Positions 24,198 through 36,011 are shown, numbered from the stretch's first letter. The stretch is DNA of 64,000 nucleotides from Panaeolus papilionaceus (GCA_015501605.1 JADNRZ010000006.1:992001-1056000); one strand, 5' to 3'. The notes: a model not told the origin generated them from the letters alone. Numbers and translations are program-made.

Positions 24198-24798
24198 ATG
24201 GCCATCACCGCAGTTCAGCAGAAGTTCCTCTCTTCCAGACAATTTGCTGTTGTCGGCGCTTCCAAGGACAGGACCAAATATGGCACCAGAGTGCGTTACC
24301 AGTAGACTCGCTGATAGGAGTCATCCCATATTCAACCTTGCATTACTATAGGTCCTCAACTGGTATGAGAAGCACTTTTATGATGTCGTCCCTGTGCATC
24401 CCGTACGTACTGCCATTGGGTCGATTAATTCGCGTAACACTTAGCGAACATGGTTTTATAGAAGGAAAAGGAGCTTGAAGGATTGGCTACGCTCAACAAC
24501 ATCGGCGAGCTCCCCAACCCCACACAGACCAGCATCTCCATCATTACACCTCCCAAGGTGACTACTAACCAAATAAATAAGGCCTGATTTCTTACCCTCC
24601 TTGCAGGTCACTCTCGGTATCCTCCAGAAGGCGAAGGAATTGAACATACCTGCTCTTTGGCTGCAACCTGGCGCAGAAGACGACACTGTTGTCAACTACA
24701 TTAAGGAGAACGATCTTGCTGACCGCGTCATTTATGGAGGACCTTGTATCCTGGTCGAGGGAGAGGCTATTGCGGCAAGCTTGGAATCCAGACTGTAA
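24198..24798 (+). CDS. CoA-binding (Rossmann) domain protein, YccU-like
   Basis: Small CoA-binding-domain protein with a Rossmann-like fold. It starts MAITAVQQKFLSSRQFAVVG and continues ASKDRTKYGTR, where G-A-S-K-D and the following residues form the nucleotide loop. Spliced exons follow: VLNWYEKHFYDVVPVHP, then KEKELEGLATLNNIGELPNP, TSISIITPPKVTLGILQKAK and NIPALWLQPGAEDDTVVNYI. LADRVIYGGPCILVEGEAIA gives the family C-terminal Gly-Pro-Cys region. The W-L-Q-P-G motif is characteristic of this family. Four exons, about 145 aa, the expected length. Physiological role is not established for these proteins. Both flanks are gene-poor. Confidence 0.88.
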
Positions 24799-27700
24799 GG
24801 CACAGAAGAGGTCCCTATCTAATATAGAATATCTAATCGTCCCGCCATCTACCTACTATTAGTGTGTAACCTCGAAGAATTGTAGACATCTTATGAAATC
24901 CTTTGACGCGTCTCGACTTCAAACCTGTCTATCTGTTGCATGAAAACCTCCACGTACGCTTTCCAAAGTCTTGAGAGAATATGGCGACAATGGACTGTTG
25001 GATGAACTCAGGAAGTGGACAATCGAAGCTTGATCGAGGTGTTGATGGCGACAAACCCCAGAAGGTTCGCACGGCCACCCACAACTTCTTTCCTGTTTGT
25101 GTATTCTCGAGTTTACCTTGGAAATTCGAACTCTGGACTGCTTTTCTCTTGTATTCAAATTCCCTAGCCGCTAACTTGGTTCTGAGACGACCGCTGGTAA
25201 CATGTTTTATACCTGCATTTTATCCAGTGACCAGGAATTTACAGTCATCTGGCAACGAACAGCCATCGAAACGTGTTCGGTCATCTTCTGACGCAACTAG
25301 CTGGCTAAGTGACTGGTCCCCAAGACTGGTACATGTCACCACGATATCCCACTTACTTGCCATTCTGCACTCTTTCGGAGTTGGGACGACAAAACAATGA
25401 GTAAGTAATCATGAAGTGGCAAGGTTCTCAAGTTGTCCGGGTGACCGACCGCACCGAGCATCCAGCGTGTCAGCATCCTTGAACCTGTCTAGGTTTTTCC
25501 AACAAGTACGTGTTATCGTGGTGACATCAGTGGGGACGCTTGCTGCTCGAGGATTCGTGTCTTTAGTATGTATTTGTAAAGCCTCGAGACTATATTTCCC
25601 GTTGCTTTGCCGATTCCTTCTAGTTAGTTCAACTTATCGAGTGAATTCCAAGCATCGTGACGACGAAGCTGCGTTACTTGAACATGCTGGTGGGTTATAA
25701 TTTCAGTCTTGAAACCAAAAAGGACGCGATAACTAGAATTGATGCTTCATTACATTTGTGAAGCTGGAGCCTGCTAACTAGGTGGTGCCTGGGGCATTTC
25801 AAGTGGATCGCGCCAAAACTGCGGGCACACATAACCTCCCCCCCAAGGCGTGATATTTTGAATACAGCATCGGTGCTTCACACAGCATCGCATCTTTTAC
25901 TGCAAGGCGGAACAGCATGTTTATTTCATGCAGTCTTCTGCGGTTCGTGAACTTGCCTCGAGGCACGCGCGTCTGAACAGGGTTGACAAGACATGGCTAA
26001 TCACCCTGATAAGATCGTGAAACTCCCGCGACCAGCTACTTTGTATTGTGACAGCCCCTTTGACAAACAGTAGGCAAGCCTTCCGTTCTAGCATGTCTAT
26101 CTTCATGACTTTCAAGCACGTTTCGGATGTTGCGACCTACCCTTTGGCTGAGGGCCGCCCATAGCAATCAGGTTTCGAGGGCAGTCTTATGCCACAGGCC
26201 CGGGACTTGGATAGACTCTTGACACAGGTGACCAGGTAAATCATTCAACAATCCGGTTATCAACTTGAACCAACGGAACTACAACCACTGCACTCAAGCT
26301 ATCTATTTATTCTACGTCATGCTAGTTCCTTTGCCGCCCATACATTCTGTGGCGCGATGGGTCATCTACATTGCACAGAAAGGGTTCTATGACGCACTGG
26401 CCCTATCTGACTGAACCACGTTCTCTGTTTGCCTTTTATCAACGATGCTCCGATGACAGGGTCGAGTCACCGTTTGTTGCCTAAATCTGCTCAATAGCAT
26501 GGCTCGAGCGTCTTCAAAATTAAATTGGAAACGCCAAAGCCATCGCGAAAGGGCGGTTTACGGCAATGCTAGACTTTTGTCCACAGTTTTGCTACTTGAA
26601 AACTTGAAGTCTGGCGCTTTATTAAAACCGGGCATTCTTTACGCAGGCTGTGGTCAAAAATAGGAATCCTTGTTTTTTCCTTCGAATTTCCGGACCTTCC
26701 ACTCCTCCCTTCGAGGACAAAGATCATTTTGACCTGGGGCAATATCTAAGTACATTTTGACACTTGACCACGGGCAACCGGCGTCCATTTCCACCTTTTC
26801 TATGTTCATTTAACAAAGCCCGTTTATGAAAAATGGAGCTTCTTGGTCTATCAATACCAAAATACTTTCTCCGTACTTCCCATAACATCTGAAAGGCTTC
26901 CCATCCTCGTCGTTTATTCCGAATCTGTATAGAGTTGCTGTTCTCAAGCACGGATATGGTACTGCTTGCGACCGCACGTCGAACATGCTGCAGGAATAGT
27001 TGCCAAACTCGCTGCAGTCGCGCGTTCTTGAATCATCAAATTCTGTGTCAGGTCTAATTGCACAAGCCATCAAATCTATCCGAGCCCTCAAATGTGTTGT
27101 CCGCATTTCGTATTTCCCCCTTAAAAGGGCACAATTTTGAAGCACGTACAAACTGTCCCGCTATCCAAGAACCAGAACTCCCATTTCTTCTGGCACCTCG
27201 TTATCCGCTCTAGCACACTATTCCCTGTCCCGAAAAGGCATGTTCAGATCGCGACTATGCTCATAACATCCCTTTGAGCTTTCCTGATATAGGATCCCCT
27301 TTGTCCCATCAGTCGACGGGTGTGAACAGCAAGCTTTCACAACTCATCCGTCCTCGAACTCTGCCACTGGTTCTTGCATTCTAACTCACCCCTTGGGTCA
27401 AAAGGCTGATATAAGAATGGACAGACACATTTTTTAACCACGGCTTCGGCGAAGGATTCGTTTCTGTTGTAGGCCTCCTTCATCTCAACCTCCTCGTCAA
27501 TCGTTCTCAAGTTTTCTTCCGTATGGTTCAAATCCTACACAGATGACCTCAGATTCACCGTCGGCAAACAGCATACGGAAACAGGTGTGCACAACAAGTC
27601 CGCCAATATCACCCGCCCAAGCCATCGCGGATGCATGGAAACGCGAAAGCTTAGAAAATCAGGAAAAATGGAGGAAATTGGACGCCGAAGTAAAACCAAG

Positions 27701-28046
27701 ATTTAACGCGCCTCGAAAACCGGATCGAAAAACAAAAATGTAGATTGTTATTTCATACTCAGAGGTACGTCAAATTCGAGATTTTAAGGTCTTGCAATGT
27801 TTCTGTGCTCATTGTCTTCTCAAGCGCCGTATATCATATTCTCGTTATTTCTTTCGTTTTCGAGCGAGTTTTCATCATCTGTAATTTTAGCACAACGTCG
27901 AAGGGGAGGTTCAACGTAGGAGAGATGCATTTCTGACGACGTTATTTATTCCGTCAATCAGTATATAGTTTGAAAGCAAACGAACGAACTTTGTACAATT
28001 TCTTGCCCCCCATAATGTATATCTATGCCGAGATAACATGCTTATC
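24799..28046. other. Gene-poor tract of 3.2 kb
   Basis: No protein domain or RNA is recognisable. The longest frames (24981-25400 plus, 139 codons; 26810-27151 minus, 113 codons; 27543-27743 plus, 66 codons starting MTSDSPSANSIRKQ and ending DRKTKM) have no family resemblance I can name. The 66-codon one is basic and hydrophilic and could be a small real protein, but nothing beyond an open frame supports it. No obvious direct or inverted repeats were seen by eye. Confidence 0.5.
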
Positions 28047-29963
28047 CTATTCCATCTCACTGTCATCCGACTCGTCGTCGTCTTGATCGAAGTCCTCCTC
28101 CTCCTCTTCAAGGGCTGCCTCCGCCTCCGCCTGTGCCTGTGCCGCGGAGGCTGCGTTGGCAATAGCAATTTCCAGGAGCTGAGCCTGCTCATCGGAAAGA
28201 CCGTACATCGATAAGGAAGGAGGGTTTTGGGAGTTCTCAGGACTTTCACCGATCGATTGAGAAGCAGATAAAATTTCCTGTGGCTCCAGAGTACCTCCCA
28301 TGACGGTATCGGGGTCTGACGATACATCCATGGCTTGCGTCGGGGGATCTGCAGTAACCACCTTGGGGGGGATTGTTTTCTGTGACTGTGCACGGGCAAT
28401 TACGCTGGCTAAAGTTGCTTGACCTGCGGATGGGTCTACCGTAGGCGGAATCGTGAGGGGGATGGGGGTGCCGAGAGCTGTCCCAACGATGCTCTGGAGA
28501 ACAACATGGAGTGCGAGAATAGCGTTTTGAATGCCAATGATGACGGCGGGATTTATCTCGCCTTCATCTACGATTGAAGGATCCTTTGCGAGCTTGGGGT
28601 GACCTGACGCTAAAACCTCGTTGTTTGCAATCCCATGCCACATTTTGACCCTTCTTTCCTCCCGCAGTGAGTCCTCATTGTCATTTTCCTCGATCTGGAC
28701 CTCCACAACCTCAGCTACCAAACAAATTTCACTCCTTGGCCCTCGATTCTTCGTGCCAGTTTTGTGGCGTTTGATGGCGTCTCGTCGGGAAAAGACCTTA
28801 TGACAACCCTCACATCTCCAGGCTTTGTTGTCGTGCAGTCGAAGATGTCTTTTAAGGTCGTGGTTGCGTGCGAAGGAAGCTGGGCATGCGTTGCATCGAT
28901 GAGGGCGATGTGAAGAGTGTACGCGCTGATGGGCTCGCAGGCTATATAAGCGTGAAAAGATTCTGTGGCAACCAGCAACGAGACAGGGATAAACCGCAGT
29001 GCCGATATCAGGCACTGGTTGGGGATGCCCTTGATTCCATGGATAGGCGGGACTTGGATGAGTCATTTGGGGGGCTTGGCCAATTTGTATCCCACTGAGG
29101 ACGCCGATAACTTGGATCAAACCTGCGATTTCCTGCAGGCCATGCATGTTGGCACCAGCCGATGGAGCTGACGTGACGGCAAAGAGGAAAATTTGGTGGA
29201 GTTGTAGACGGATGGAGGTAACCAGACCAGGATCTAGAGCCTGCATAGGTGATGCAGAGAACGTTTGGCCGACAATCCTGACTGCTTCGTTCATCTGATG
29301 GTACAGGTCAGTGTCTGGCACATACATCCTTTTGTAGGCAGGAGCTTGCATGCTGCGTCCTTCATCCAGCTCTTCTCTTTTCCTCTTCCCTTTGTCGAGT
29401 TGAATAGCTGAAGCATTCGAATGTTTTAGGTTGCCAAACAAGGCGTCAGATCGAGCCAGGGCGACAAGAAGTTGGCTAAGTGGACCTGCAACACCCCTGG
29501 GTATCGTCCCACTATTGCAACACGACTGGAGCGCCCAGAGAACGTTTTGACCGTCAGGAAGCACGGTCGAAGACAGAATACTCTTAGCAGGCGGGTCATT
29601 TTCCATAAGCCCAAGAATGGTTTTCATAGTCGTCAGGATAGCCTCCTCCTTCCGATTGGAATGAGCAGGAGCAGTTGGCATAGACAATGCTAGCGTTGAA
29701 TCCGGTCCTGTCAATTGCTCGGAGGACATAAGCTGATCTGTCTGCATTGGTTCGCCAATCGAAGCCAGAGCATTTCGTTCAGCAGTAACTTTGCTAATGT
29801 CTGCCCAAAGCTCCTCCCCGAGACGACGTGCCATTTCCAGAGCTTCCGCATCTATATCGCTGTCGTCTCCTTCATCTTCAAAATCGTCGTTTTCGACGTC
29901 GTCCTCTCGATCTTCCTCCCATTGGGTTTGTTCTGGGGGTGGTGCTTGACTCTGTTCGTGCAT
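28047..29963 (-). CDS. C2H2 zinc-finger protein with acidic ends
   Basis: Probable nuclear transcription regulator, a single 638-codon exon. The N-terminus is acidic (DDVENDDFEDEGDDSDIDAE). Zinc fingers lie near residues 325-420: CLVAGCHRIFSRLYSLRAHQ with RVH (C2H2), CNACPASFARNHDLKRHLRL with H (C2H2), and CEGCHKVFSRRDAIKRH, which has both cysteines and one histidine but no clear fourth ligand in the following KTGTKNRGPRSE. A central helical, Gln/Leu-rich part precedes the fingers. The C-terminus is Ala/Glu-rich and strongly acidic (EEEEEDFDQDDDESDDSEME), suiting an activation domain. Spacing of fingers and the RRDA-x-KRH phrase are common in fungal regulators of development or growth, but no orthologue can be named. 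The long low-complexity flanks explain why only the finger block is recognisable. Confidence 0.85.
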   Translation of the reverse strand: MHEQSQAPPPEQTQWEEDREDDVENDDFEDEGDDSDIDAEALEMARRLGEELWADISKVTAERNALASIGEPMQTDQLMSSEQLTGPDSTLALSMPTAPAHSNRKEEAILTTMKTILGLMENDPPAKSILSSTVLPDGQNVLWALQSCCNSGTIPRGVAGPLSQLLVALARSDALFGNLKHSNASAIQLDKGKRKREELDEGRSMQAPAYKRMYVPDTDLYHQMNEAVRIVGQTFSASPMQALDPGLVTSIRLQLHQIFLFAVTSAPSAGANMHGLQEIAGLIQVIGVLSGIQIGQAPQMTHPSPAYPWNQGHPQPVPDIGTAVYPCLVAGCHRIFSRLYSLRAHQRVHSSHRPHRCNACPASFARNHDLKRHLRLHDNKAWRCEGCHKVFSRRDAIKRHKTGTKNRGPRSEICLVAEVVEVQIEENDNEDSLREERRVKMWHGIANNEVLASGHPKLAKDPSIVDEGEINPAVIIGIQNAILALHVVLQSIVGTALGTPIPLTIPPTVDPSAGQATLASVIARAQSQKTIPPKVVTADPPTQAMDVSSDPDTVMGGTLEPQEILSASQSIGESPENSQNPPSLSMYGLSDEQAQLLEIAIANAASAAQAQAEAEAALEEEEEDFDQDDDESDDSEME

Positions 29964-31269
29964 TGTCCCAGTGAAGAACTGATTAAGTTGGGTATAAAGG
30001 AGGATTGGGTAGTGCTATTAAAATTCAACGCTCAATCTTGAATTGGTCGATATAGCAGTGGCTACTGTCAATAAAGTTGTCCATCAGGTCGAGCAGAAAT
30101 GGACTCTAACCATGGTTGAAGTGAAGGAAATTTAGACGTCAATATTTACGTTTATTTAAAATTAAAGACCCAAAATACCTGCTTATCTTATCACAATTTA
30201 GTTTGTCAGTTTGTTCAAGTTTGCTTCTGATCAACGGCTCTTCGGGTTCCATAAACGACTTTTATAATTTTCGGATTCCGAGGCCTTTAAAGGCTTCGGG
30301 TTCTGTCCCCTGCAGACTTCAAACATATGCCAAGCTTTTCATGCATCTTCTGCCATGTGATTTTCCTCTCGGTATTTTCCATTTCGGGGCCGGGAACTTT
30401 AATAGCCTAAGATAACATAAGATAAGATGTGCTCAACTTTTATTGGAGACATGAACCTAACATTTGCGTTCAGCGTTCTGTCATTTGCACCTTGTTCCTA
30501 TTCAAATATCGCTATGCCTAACAGTGAAAATTCCTCTGCTACTTCCCGTATTGCGGACTATGACTATTCGCTCGACACCGTGCCATATCTTTATTATCCT
30601 CTTGCCCTTGGTACTGCCTCACCTGAGCGTCATGTGCTCTCCATGCGCTTGCTCATCCGCCTCACATCTGCTTTTATTCTACCTCGCAACACCAGGTATC
30701 TCCACTTTTTATCTGCGTCTCCCGTTCACCTGCGCACGTTTACCATCCTTCTCGTAGATCTGCACATCAGCTGGTCAACTATTACCAGGGGCCACCTGCT
30801 ATGCCTCATATGTTTTACGCAAACCTCATCGACGCCCTGCCCTCCATCGTGTGTTTGCCCATCCGTCGTCCCCGCCTTCGATCTCCTCAGGCTTGCAGGG
30901 CTCGTCGTCGTCCCAGATGCTGCTTCTAATGAGAGGCCTTCCCGTCGTACTCGGTGCCCTCGCGTCCTCCCAACATGTCAATGACCGAGCTCATCATTCG
31001 AGGAGACCTGTGAGTAACAAGACGTATTTGTAAAAGAGAAGTAGCCAGAAACTGTCAACTTTAGTACGATAAATAGAAGGGCTTGTCTGCAATGACTCTG
31101 CATCAATAAGGCAAAATTGGATATTTTTAGCTCAAGGAGGTGAATGCGAAACTTTTGGGGTTGCACGTGACACTCCCTCTGTTCGTTCAATGGTCGGTCA
31201 AAACTTCAGAAGCAATCTATCAGCGGTTCAGCTACCCTTATATACTTTTGGCCAACTATTAATCCCTAT
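29964..31269. other. Intergenic / left edge of accessory island
   Basis: 1.3 kb. A plus-strand frame at 30427-30984 and overlapping frames have the Pro/Ser/Arg look of low-complexity sequence. A short peptide MSMTELIIRGDL (30976-31011) is followed at once by a good donor (GTGAGT), so a leading-exon remnant of a lost gene is possible. No domain is recognised. Confidence 0.4.
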
Positions 31270-32520
31270 TCATATCTTCATGGCCTTCATTCGCGCAAGC
31301 TCTTCCTCTTCCACCTCCATATCCGACTCGCATTCCACAAAGCGCCGTTTTAAAACCGGTCCCTTCTTCTGCTCGGCTTGTGCTCTTCCCGCTCTTCGTT
31401 GGTTCTCTTCCTTCATCTTTTCCTGTGCTTGCTAAAACTATGTTAGTAAAATCTTGCTTTGCATCAACCGTACCACCTTACCAGCCTGAGTTCACTGCTA
31501 ATTTTGGCCAGTATACGGATTATCAAGTATAATCTGTACTCGTTCTGTTGAACCCTGAAACATGCGAATGCAACATCTGCCTCTACCAAGTCGCCTTCCA
31601 TGAAATCTCCTGGGTTGCATTTGCTATACCTATATCCATTTATCTTGCGTTGAGTTGACTGCCTTTCTCCTTTTTGTGTTACTCACCTGATTTGTCCATT
31701 GGGTCTTCCTTCTTTCGAGCAGTACTGTACCTTGTTCTCTGACGTGCTTATGAAGTCTGCCCCTCGGCTATCTTCCAGGATGTGTAGAGGATCCACTGAT
31801 TCAGAAAAAGTTTCGTGAATTCCTGCCGGGTCGTCCTGCCGTCGTGTGAAGTACCGACTGTGCATGTCGAGTGCGAGTTGTCCTTCGTATTGGACTTTGT
31901 CCCATGCGCGAATGTTCAATGGCGCCATCTTCTCCTTGAACTTCCCCACCACCTGGTCGATTCTTTGGACCATTGCGTTGTATTTCGGGTGTCCCAAGCC
32001 CGTAAGCTGCACATACTGCTTCCATACTTTGGGTCCTCCTGCGCTACAGATGTCCAGGTGTGTCGTCAAACTACATCTCATGCCAACATCTAAGGTACTC
32101 ACATGGTCCTGGTGACTGGCGGTAGCATTTTTCGACAGATAACACCTGGTACTCTGACGGTAACCTCCTCCATGCCCTCCTCGTCTGTCTCAAGCTTCTT
32201 CACCAACCGATATGATTGGTTGTACTTCTGTACGTCCAGACCTTTCATCTACCCCTTGCGTCAGCTAACGTACTGTCATAGGAGGTGGATCTAACTCACC
32301 TGCAACTCATCCAACCGTGGTATTTCGTCCAAAAGTCCTTCGTCTTTCTCAACAACGGCTGACAGCTTTGAATCTAGGAGCGTTTTCAGCAATGCACGTA
32401 CATAGGTGTTCCATCCACTTACAGGCTTCTGAAATATTATAAAATCGGTTCATGTTCGTTTTCGACGTCAAAGTATGATATCAACTTGAGAACTGGATGC
32501 CTCTCAACCCAATATTCTCC
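31270..32520 (-). CDS. Uncharacterised Agaricomycete hypothetical protein, 5' end unresolved
   Basis: Exons in order: EKWRNAEEPIAQVGEYWVER (about 32560-32500), KPVSGWNTYVRALLKTLLDS (from about 32430), DEIPRLDELQ, a long exon (about 32240-31684) with DVGMRCSLTTHLDICSAGGP and GHPKYNAMVQRIDQVVGKFK, YSKCNPGDFMEGDLVEADVA with RVQQNEYRLYLIIRIL, and a charged tail FVECESDMEVEEEELARMKA ending MKAMKI, stop 31272-31270. The block GD-hh-VEA..AF followed by a beta-rich stretch reminds me of hypothetical proteins found in many copies in mushroom genomes; that is recollection, not a search result. No initiator ATG in frame was found, and near 32440 the frame changes without an obvious strong intron, so it may be damaged. 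Head-to-head with the 32957 gene. Confidence 0.55.
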
Positions 32521-32956
32521 CACTTGTGCAATCGGTTCTTCAGCATTCCGCCACTTTTCTCGTTTGGTCCCCACAACCACGATCGATCGTTGCTTATTGC
32601 CTATCTATACCCTTGTTTCTTTTTATTTACAGCTTGGAGGTCACTTCTGTCCTTTCGGTGATCGCTATTCTACCGCTGCTATATTATGCCGTGTTCGCTA
32701 TGTTGGTTACCCGCTCGTCTCCATCTTCCGCCTCCCTCTCCTTACCGAAGACGATCGTGTTTTACACATTCGTCTCCATCTTCCGCCTGAATTTTTTTTT
32801 CTTGTTCCCTGTGTCGCCGCTCGGTGCTGCTTTTTGCTTGAATGTCTTGAAAAAAGGGGTTCTTTTTCGCCTGCCCCGCATATTTTCCAAAATATATAAG
32901 GACCCCATGTCATGCTCTGGATGCTCTAGGGTTTCCTTCTGCGCCTTCTCTCAACT
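32521..32956. promoter_or_regulatory. Bidirectional promoter region of the head-to-head hypothetical pair
   Basis: 436 bp, rich in T/C runs on the plus strand. TATATAAG at 32893-32900 lies 57 bp before the ATG at 32957 and is a plausible TATA element for the rightward gene. Long frames here look like pyrimidine-rich promoter DNA, not protein. Confidence 0.45.
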
Positions 32957-35900
32957 ATGTCTGACACCATCCCCACTGCTGCTGCACCCCTTAACGATGC
33001 TGCTCTTGCTATAAGGTATGCTAGGGATTTTTCTGTCACTAAGTTATGATACTAACTTGTCTAGTGCTTTGGACATGCCTGATGCCAATGTCAGTCCTTC
33101 TACGACGCAACATGCCGGGACTCCTTCTCATGTTCCGCACACCGTCCAATTGACCAACTCTCCGTGAGTATTTTCCGTGCACCTAGCATGATTGAAATCT
33201 TATCCTCTACAGGTCTGGCGTTTCTATGGCATCTGTTTCCTCTCCAGAGGCATTAATGTGTGGCCTTCTTAATTTCGGTTCCTGTTCACCACTAACTGGC
33301 AGTAGTGATAGGGCTCTTGATCGAGACGACACTATGTACCATGGTCGCACTTCCAAGTCCCGTGTCAGTGCGGCACAGAAGAAACGCCAAGGTTCTCCTC
33401 TCCGTACTCGTCGGTCAACCAGGTATAACTCAGACCCTTTTCCACTTCCGCTGTCTCACTCTGTCATCCTCAGATCCACCAAGACCACCGCCACCTTGGA
33501 TGTATCCAAGAGTGCCTTACCTCCTATCACTGTTCCTCCCCGTAAACGAAGGACGTCTTCCTCACCCTCTCATCCTCAGAGTAAACGCTACAAGACGACA
33601 TCCGATGCTGGTACTTTGGACAACGTTCAAGCTACCAATCATGATCTGGACCCTGGCGCCGAATCCTCGGATTTATCCGATGTTCCTTTGGATGAGTATG
33701 ATCTGAAGGACCCATTCATGTCAGTCTCTTTATATTCCATTTGCTTGGCTCTTTCCCTAACATTACTCTTCTTCCTTCAGAGATGACGGGGAACGTGCAG
33801 TAACCGCAGAGGGGCTCCAGTCCTCATTAGTTGATGAAGGCAATGAAAGGTATGCTTGTCTTCTTTTCCAGTTAATGCGCCTGACTCAAATGGCTGTAGC
33901 CATGGCTCCTTTTATGTGGACGATAATAGTACCAAGGACGCTTCTGCGGGGAATGATAATCCTCCTCCTTTGGAGTCTTGCCCTGATCCGTCGAAACCAT
34001 TTGTCGCCTACGACCACAACAATGCCAGCACTCTGCCTGCCGATCCTGAAAAGGAGATGTTTGAAGCTTTCCTGCGTAAGTTCCGAAGTGAACCTGGAGC
34101 TTTCTTCGCGTTTGCGGATATGGTTTTCAAGAACCTACCTGATCCTCCGAAGTATGTTGCATTTCAATTTAAATCCGTACTTATCTCAAGCCAGTAACCC
34201 TTTTTAGGGAATCTACTTCCTCATTGGCGTCGCCATTCACTGGTGGTCCGAGCTTCTCCTCTGGTTTAGAAAAGCCGCCTTCCGCAGAACTGGTAAGTTT
34301 TGATTCCTTTAATCAATGCCCTGAACCTGACTTTGATAAATTCGCACCTTGCAGCAACCATCGCCCTTGCAAGGTGGGCATGGCACTGCTCCCGCTCTGC
34401 CCTGGTCCGCTGCTCCACCGCAAACCCCCACACGAACAACCAGTTTGGGGACATCCCTCTTCCAGTCCCACTCCATTACTCCTACCGTCACTCCATCTCC
34501 GGGACAGCATCTGATGACGCCGTCCATCACGCCTTCTAGTCCTGCCTCTGCTACATCCCTCCCACTTCAACGTCGTACTGCCGTCGTACCTGGTTTTATG
34601 TTCAAATCCTCAAACCCACCAGGCCCCATTCCGGCCAAGAAGCCCTCGCCAAATTTGGTCTCCAAGGGAAAGGGCAATGAAAAGGAAGTCAGATCCATTG
34701 GCGCTTCTGGTACTCAAACCCACTCCCAGCTTTCGATGAAGGACTTGGTCAAGAAGGGCAACCCTAAAGCGATCTCTGGCGCTTCTGGTTCATCTGGACC
34801 AGTCTCTTTCCGCAATTGCATGGCACTCCCCTCTGTATGTGGAGTCAATAACATCGACCTTCAAGATGAGCTGCTCGCGCACACCTACTCTCAACTACCT
34901 CATCTTCGGTATGTAATTCTGTTAACTTTTGGTTACATGTGTTTATAATTGTTCGTAGTCCCGGAACTTTAATCCCATGGACTGGCATGCCCGGTCCAGG
35001 CCAATGTGCCTTCAGTGCTTGGGGAGAGCAATGCCCCGAGATGGCCGGCCTGTACGTTCTCTGCTTCTGATGCATTACATATCACGTACAGATTTCCTAC
35101 TAGTCTAGCCATGGCTGCCATCCTATTTTCTATGTTTCAGGAACTGCTCAATCCATCTCGCGGATCGCCACTCTCTGTCGAGTTACGTCAAATACGCATC
35201 AAACAATATACTCGCTTGAACGTTTACCGTGGCGCCAAACCCATGATCGGCGTTTCCTGCGGATTTGTTACTGAGTCCCAATTGCTGACTCCTTCTGACT
35301 CCGGCCTCCGTCAGAAGTACATTCGCATCATCATGCATTCTCAGGAATGGGAACGATTCACATCCTGGATGTGCATGGTTTTTGGTCAGCAAAGTCTTCA
35401 TGCTCAGCTGGCTCGCGACGCTATGGAGTTCAGCACTCGCCCGCATTACAACAACGGTTCGTCATCAGAGACATGACGCCTTCTTTATTCTGAACAATTC
35501 AAATAGCCGCCGCTGAAGAGAAGCCCTCTACATCCAGTGGTATGTTCAAGACCAAAAAGGGGCTGTCTCCTGCAGGTTCCGGTAAGCCTAGGTCATCGAC
35601 CGATGTCATGAGCTTAGGCCCAGACGATCCTGGTAAGTTTCATATCTCGCATGTGTTCCCGTTTCTCTGCGTGCTCATGAAGTGTGCAAGTCCCCATCTA
35701 CGATGGTAGGAACTCACAGTTTAACTTCGATACCGATCTCCCAAACCTTGATAGCATTCTACCAAGGTTTGAACGTGAGGTTCCATATGGTTCTTTCGCA
35801 GTTGTGGGATACACTGTGTCGGCCCATAACCCCGCTCCTAAAAAGTGGAACCTCAAATGTTACGTTCGATGGGTCATCGTCCTTGGTACTCCTCCCGAAA

Positions 35901-35962
35901 CTGAAGATGAAATCGAATCGGAGACTGGTAATGGAATGAATGAGGACTTTGAGATGACCTAA
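32957..35962 (+). CDS. Uncharacterised Agaricomycete hypothetical protein (transposon-adjacent)
   Basis: Multi-exon gene (about 11 exons). It starts MSDTIPTAAAPLNDAALAI; the first intron (from 33016) has donor GTATGC, a perfect CTAAC-type branch site (actaac) and acceptor CTAG. The N-terminal half is disordered, Ser/Pro/Thr-rich with basic patches such as PPRKRRTSSSPSHPQSKRYK. A compact region follows: SFRNCMALPSVCGVNNIDLQ, PGQCAFSAWGEQC, RIKQYTRLNVYRGAKPMIGV, EWERFTSWMCMVFGQQSLHA. The C-terminus has VPIYDGRNSQFNFDTDLPNL, GSFAVVGYTVSAHNPAPKKW and YVRWVIVLGTPPETEDEIES, a beta-rich module I recall as recurrent in mushroom hypothetical proteins. Length roughly 750-800 aa. Function unknown. It ends 163 bp before the Helitron ORF on the same strand; it could be a Helitron companion or a separate element gene. 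Confidence 0.7.
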
Positions 35963-36011
35963 CGCCCTGAATGCAAAAAGTTTATGAATGAAGTTTTATT
36001 TTACATAACCC

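Noticed and set aside
24981..25400. 139-codon plus-strand frame
   Set aside because: No resemblance to a known family and no flanking exons; could be chance in a long intergenic tract.
26810..27151. 113-codon minus-strand Cys-containing frame considered as a small secreted protein
   Set aside because: No signal peptide at its N-terminus and no other support.
27480..27545. tRNA-like T-loop (GGTTCAAATCCTACAC)
   Set aside because: No A-box, anticodon arm or matching acceptor stem at the proper distance.
30427..30984. 185-codon plus-strand frame
   Set aside because: Low-complexity Leu/Ser/Pro/Arg composition in all three frames, no domain, and no supported splice partners.
32526..33014. 162-codon plus-strand frame rich in Leu/Phe/Ser
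   Set aside because: Pyrimidine-rich promoter DNA between two divergent genes; overlaps the supported first exon at 32957 in another frame.
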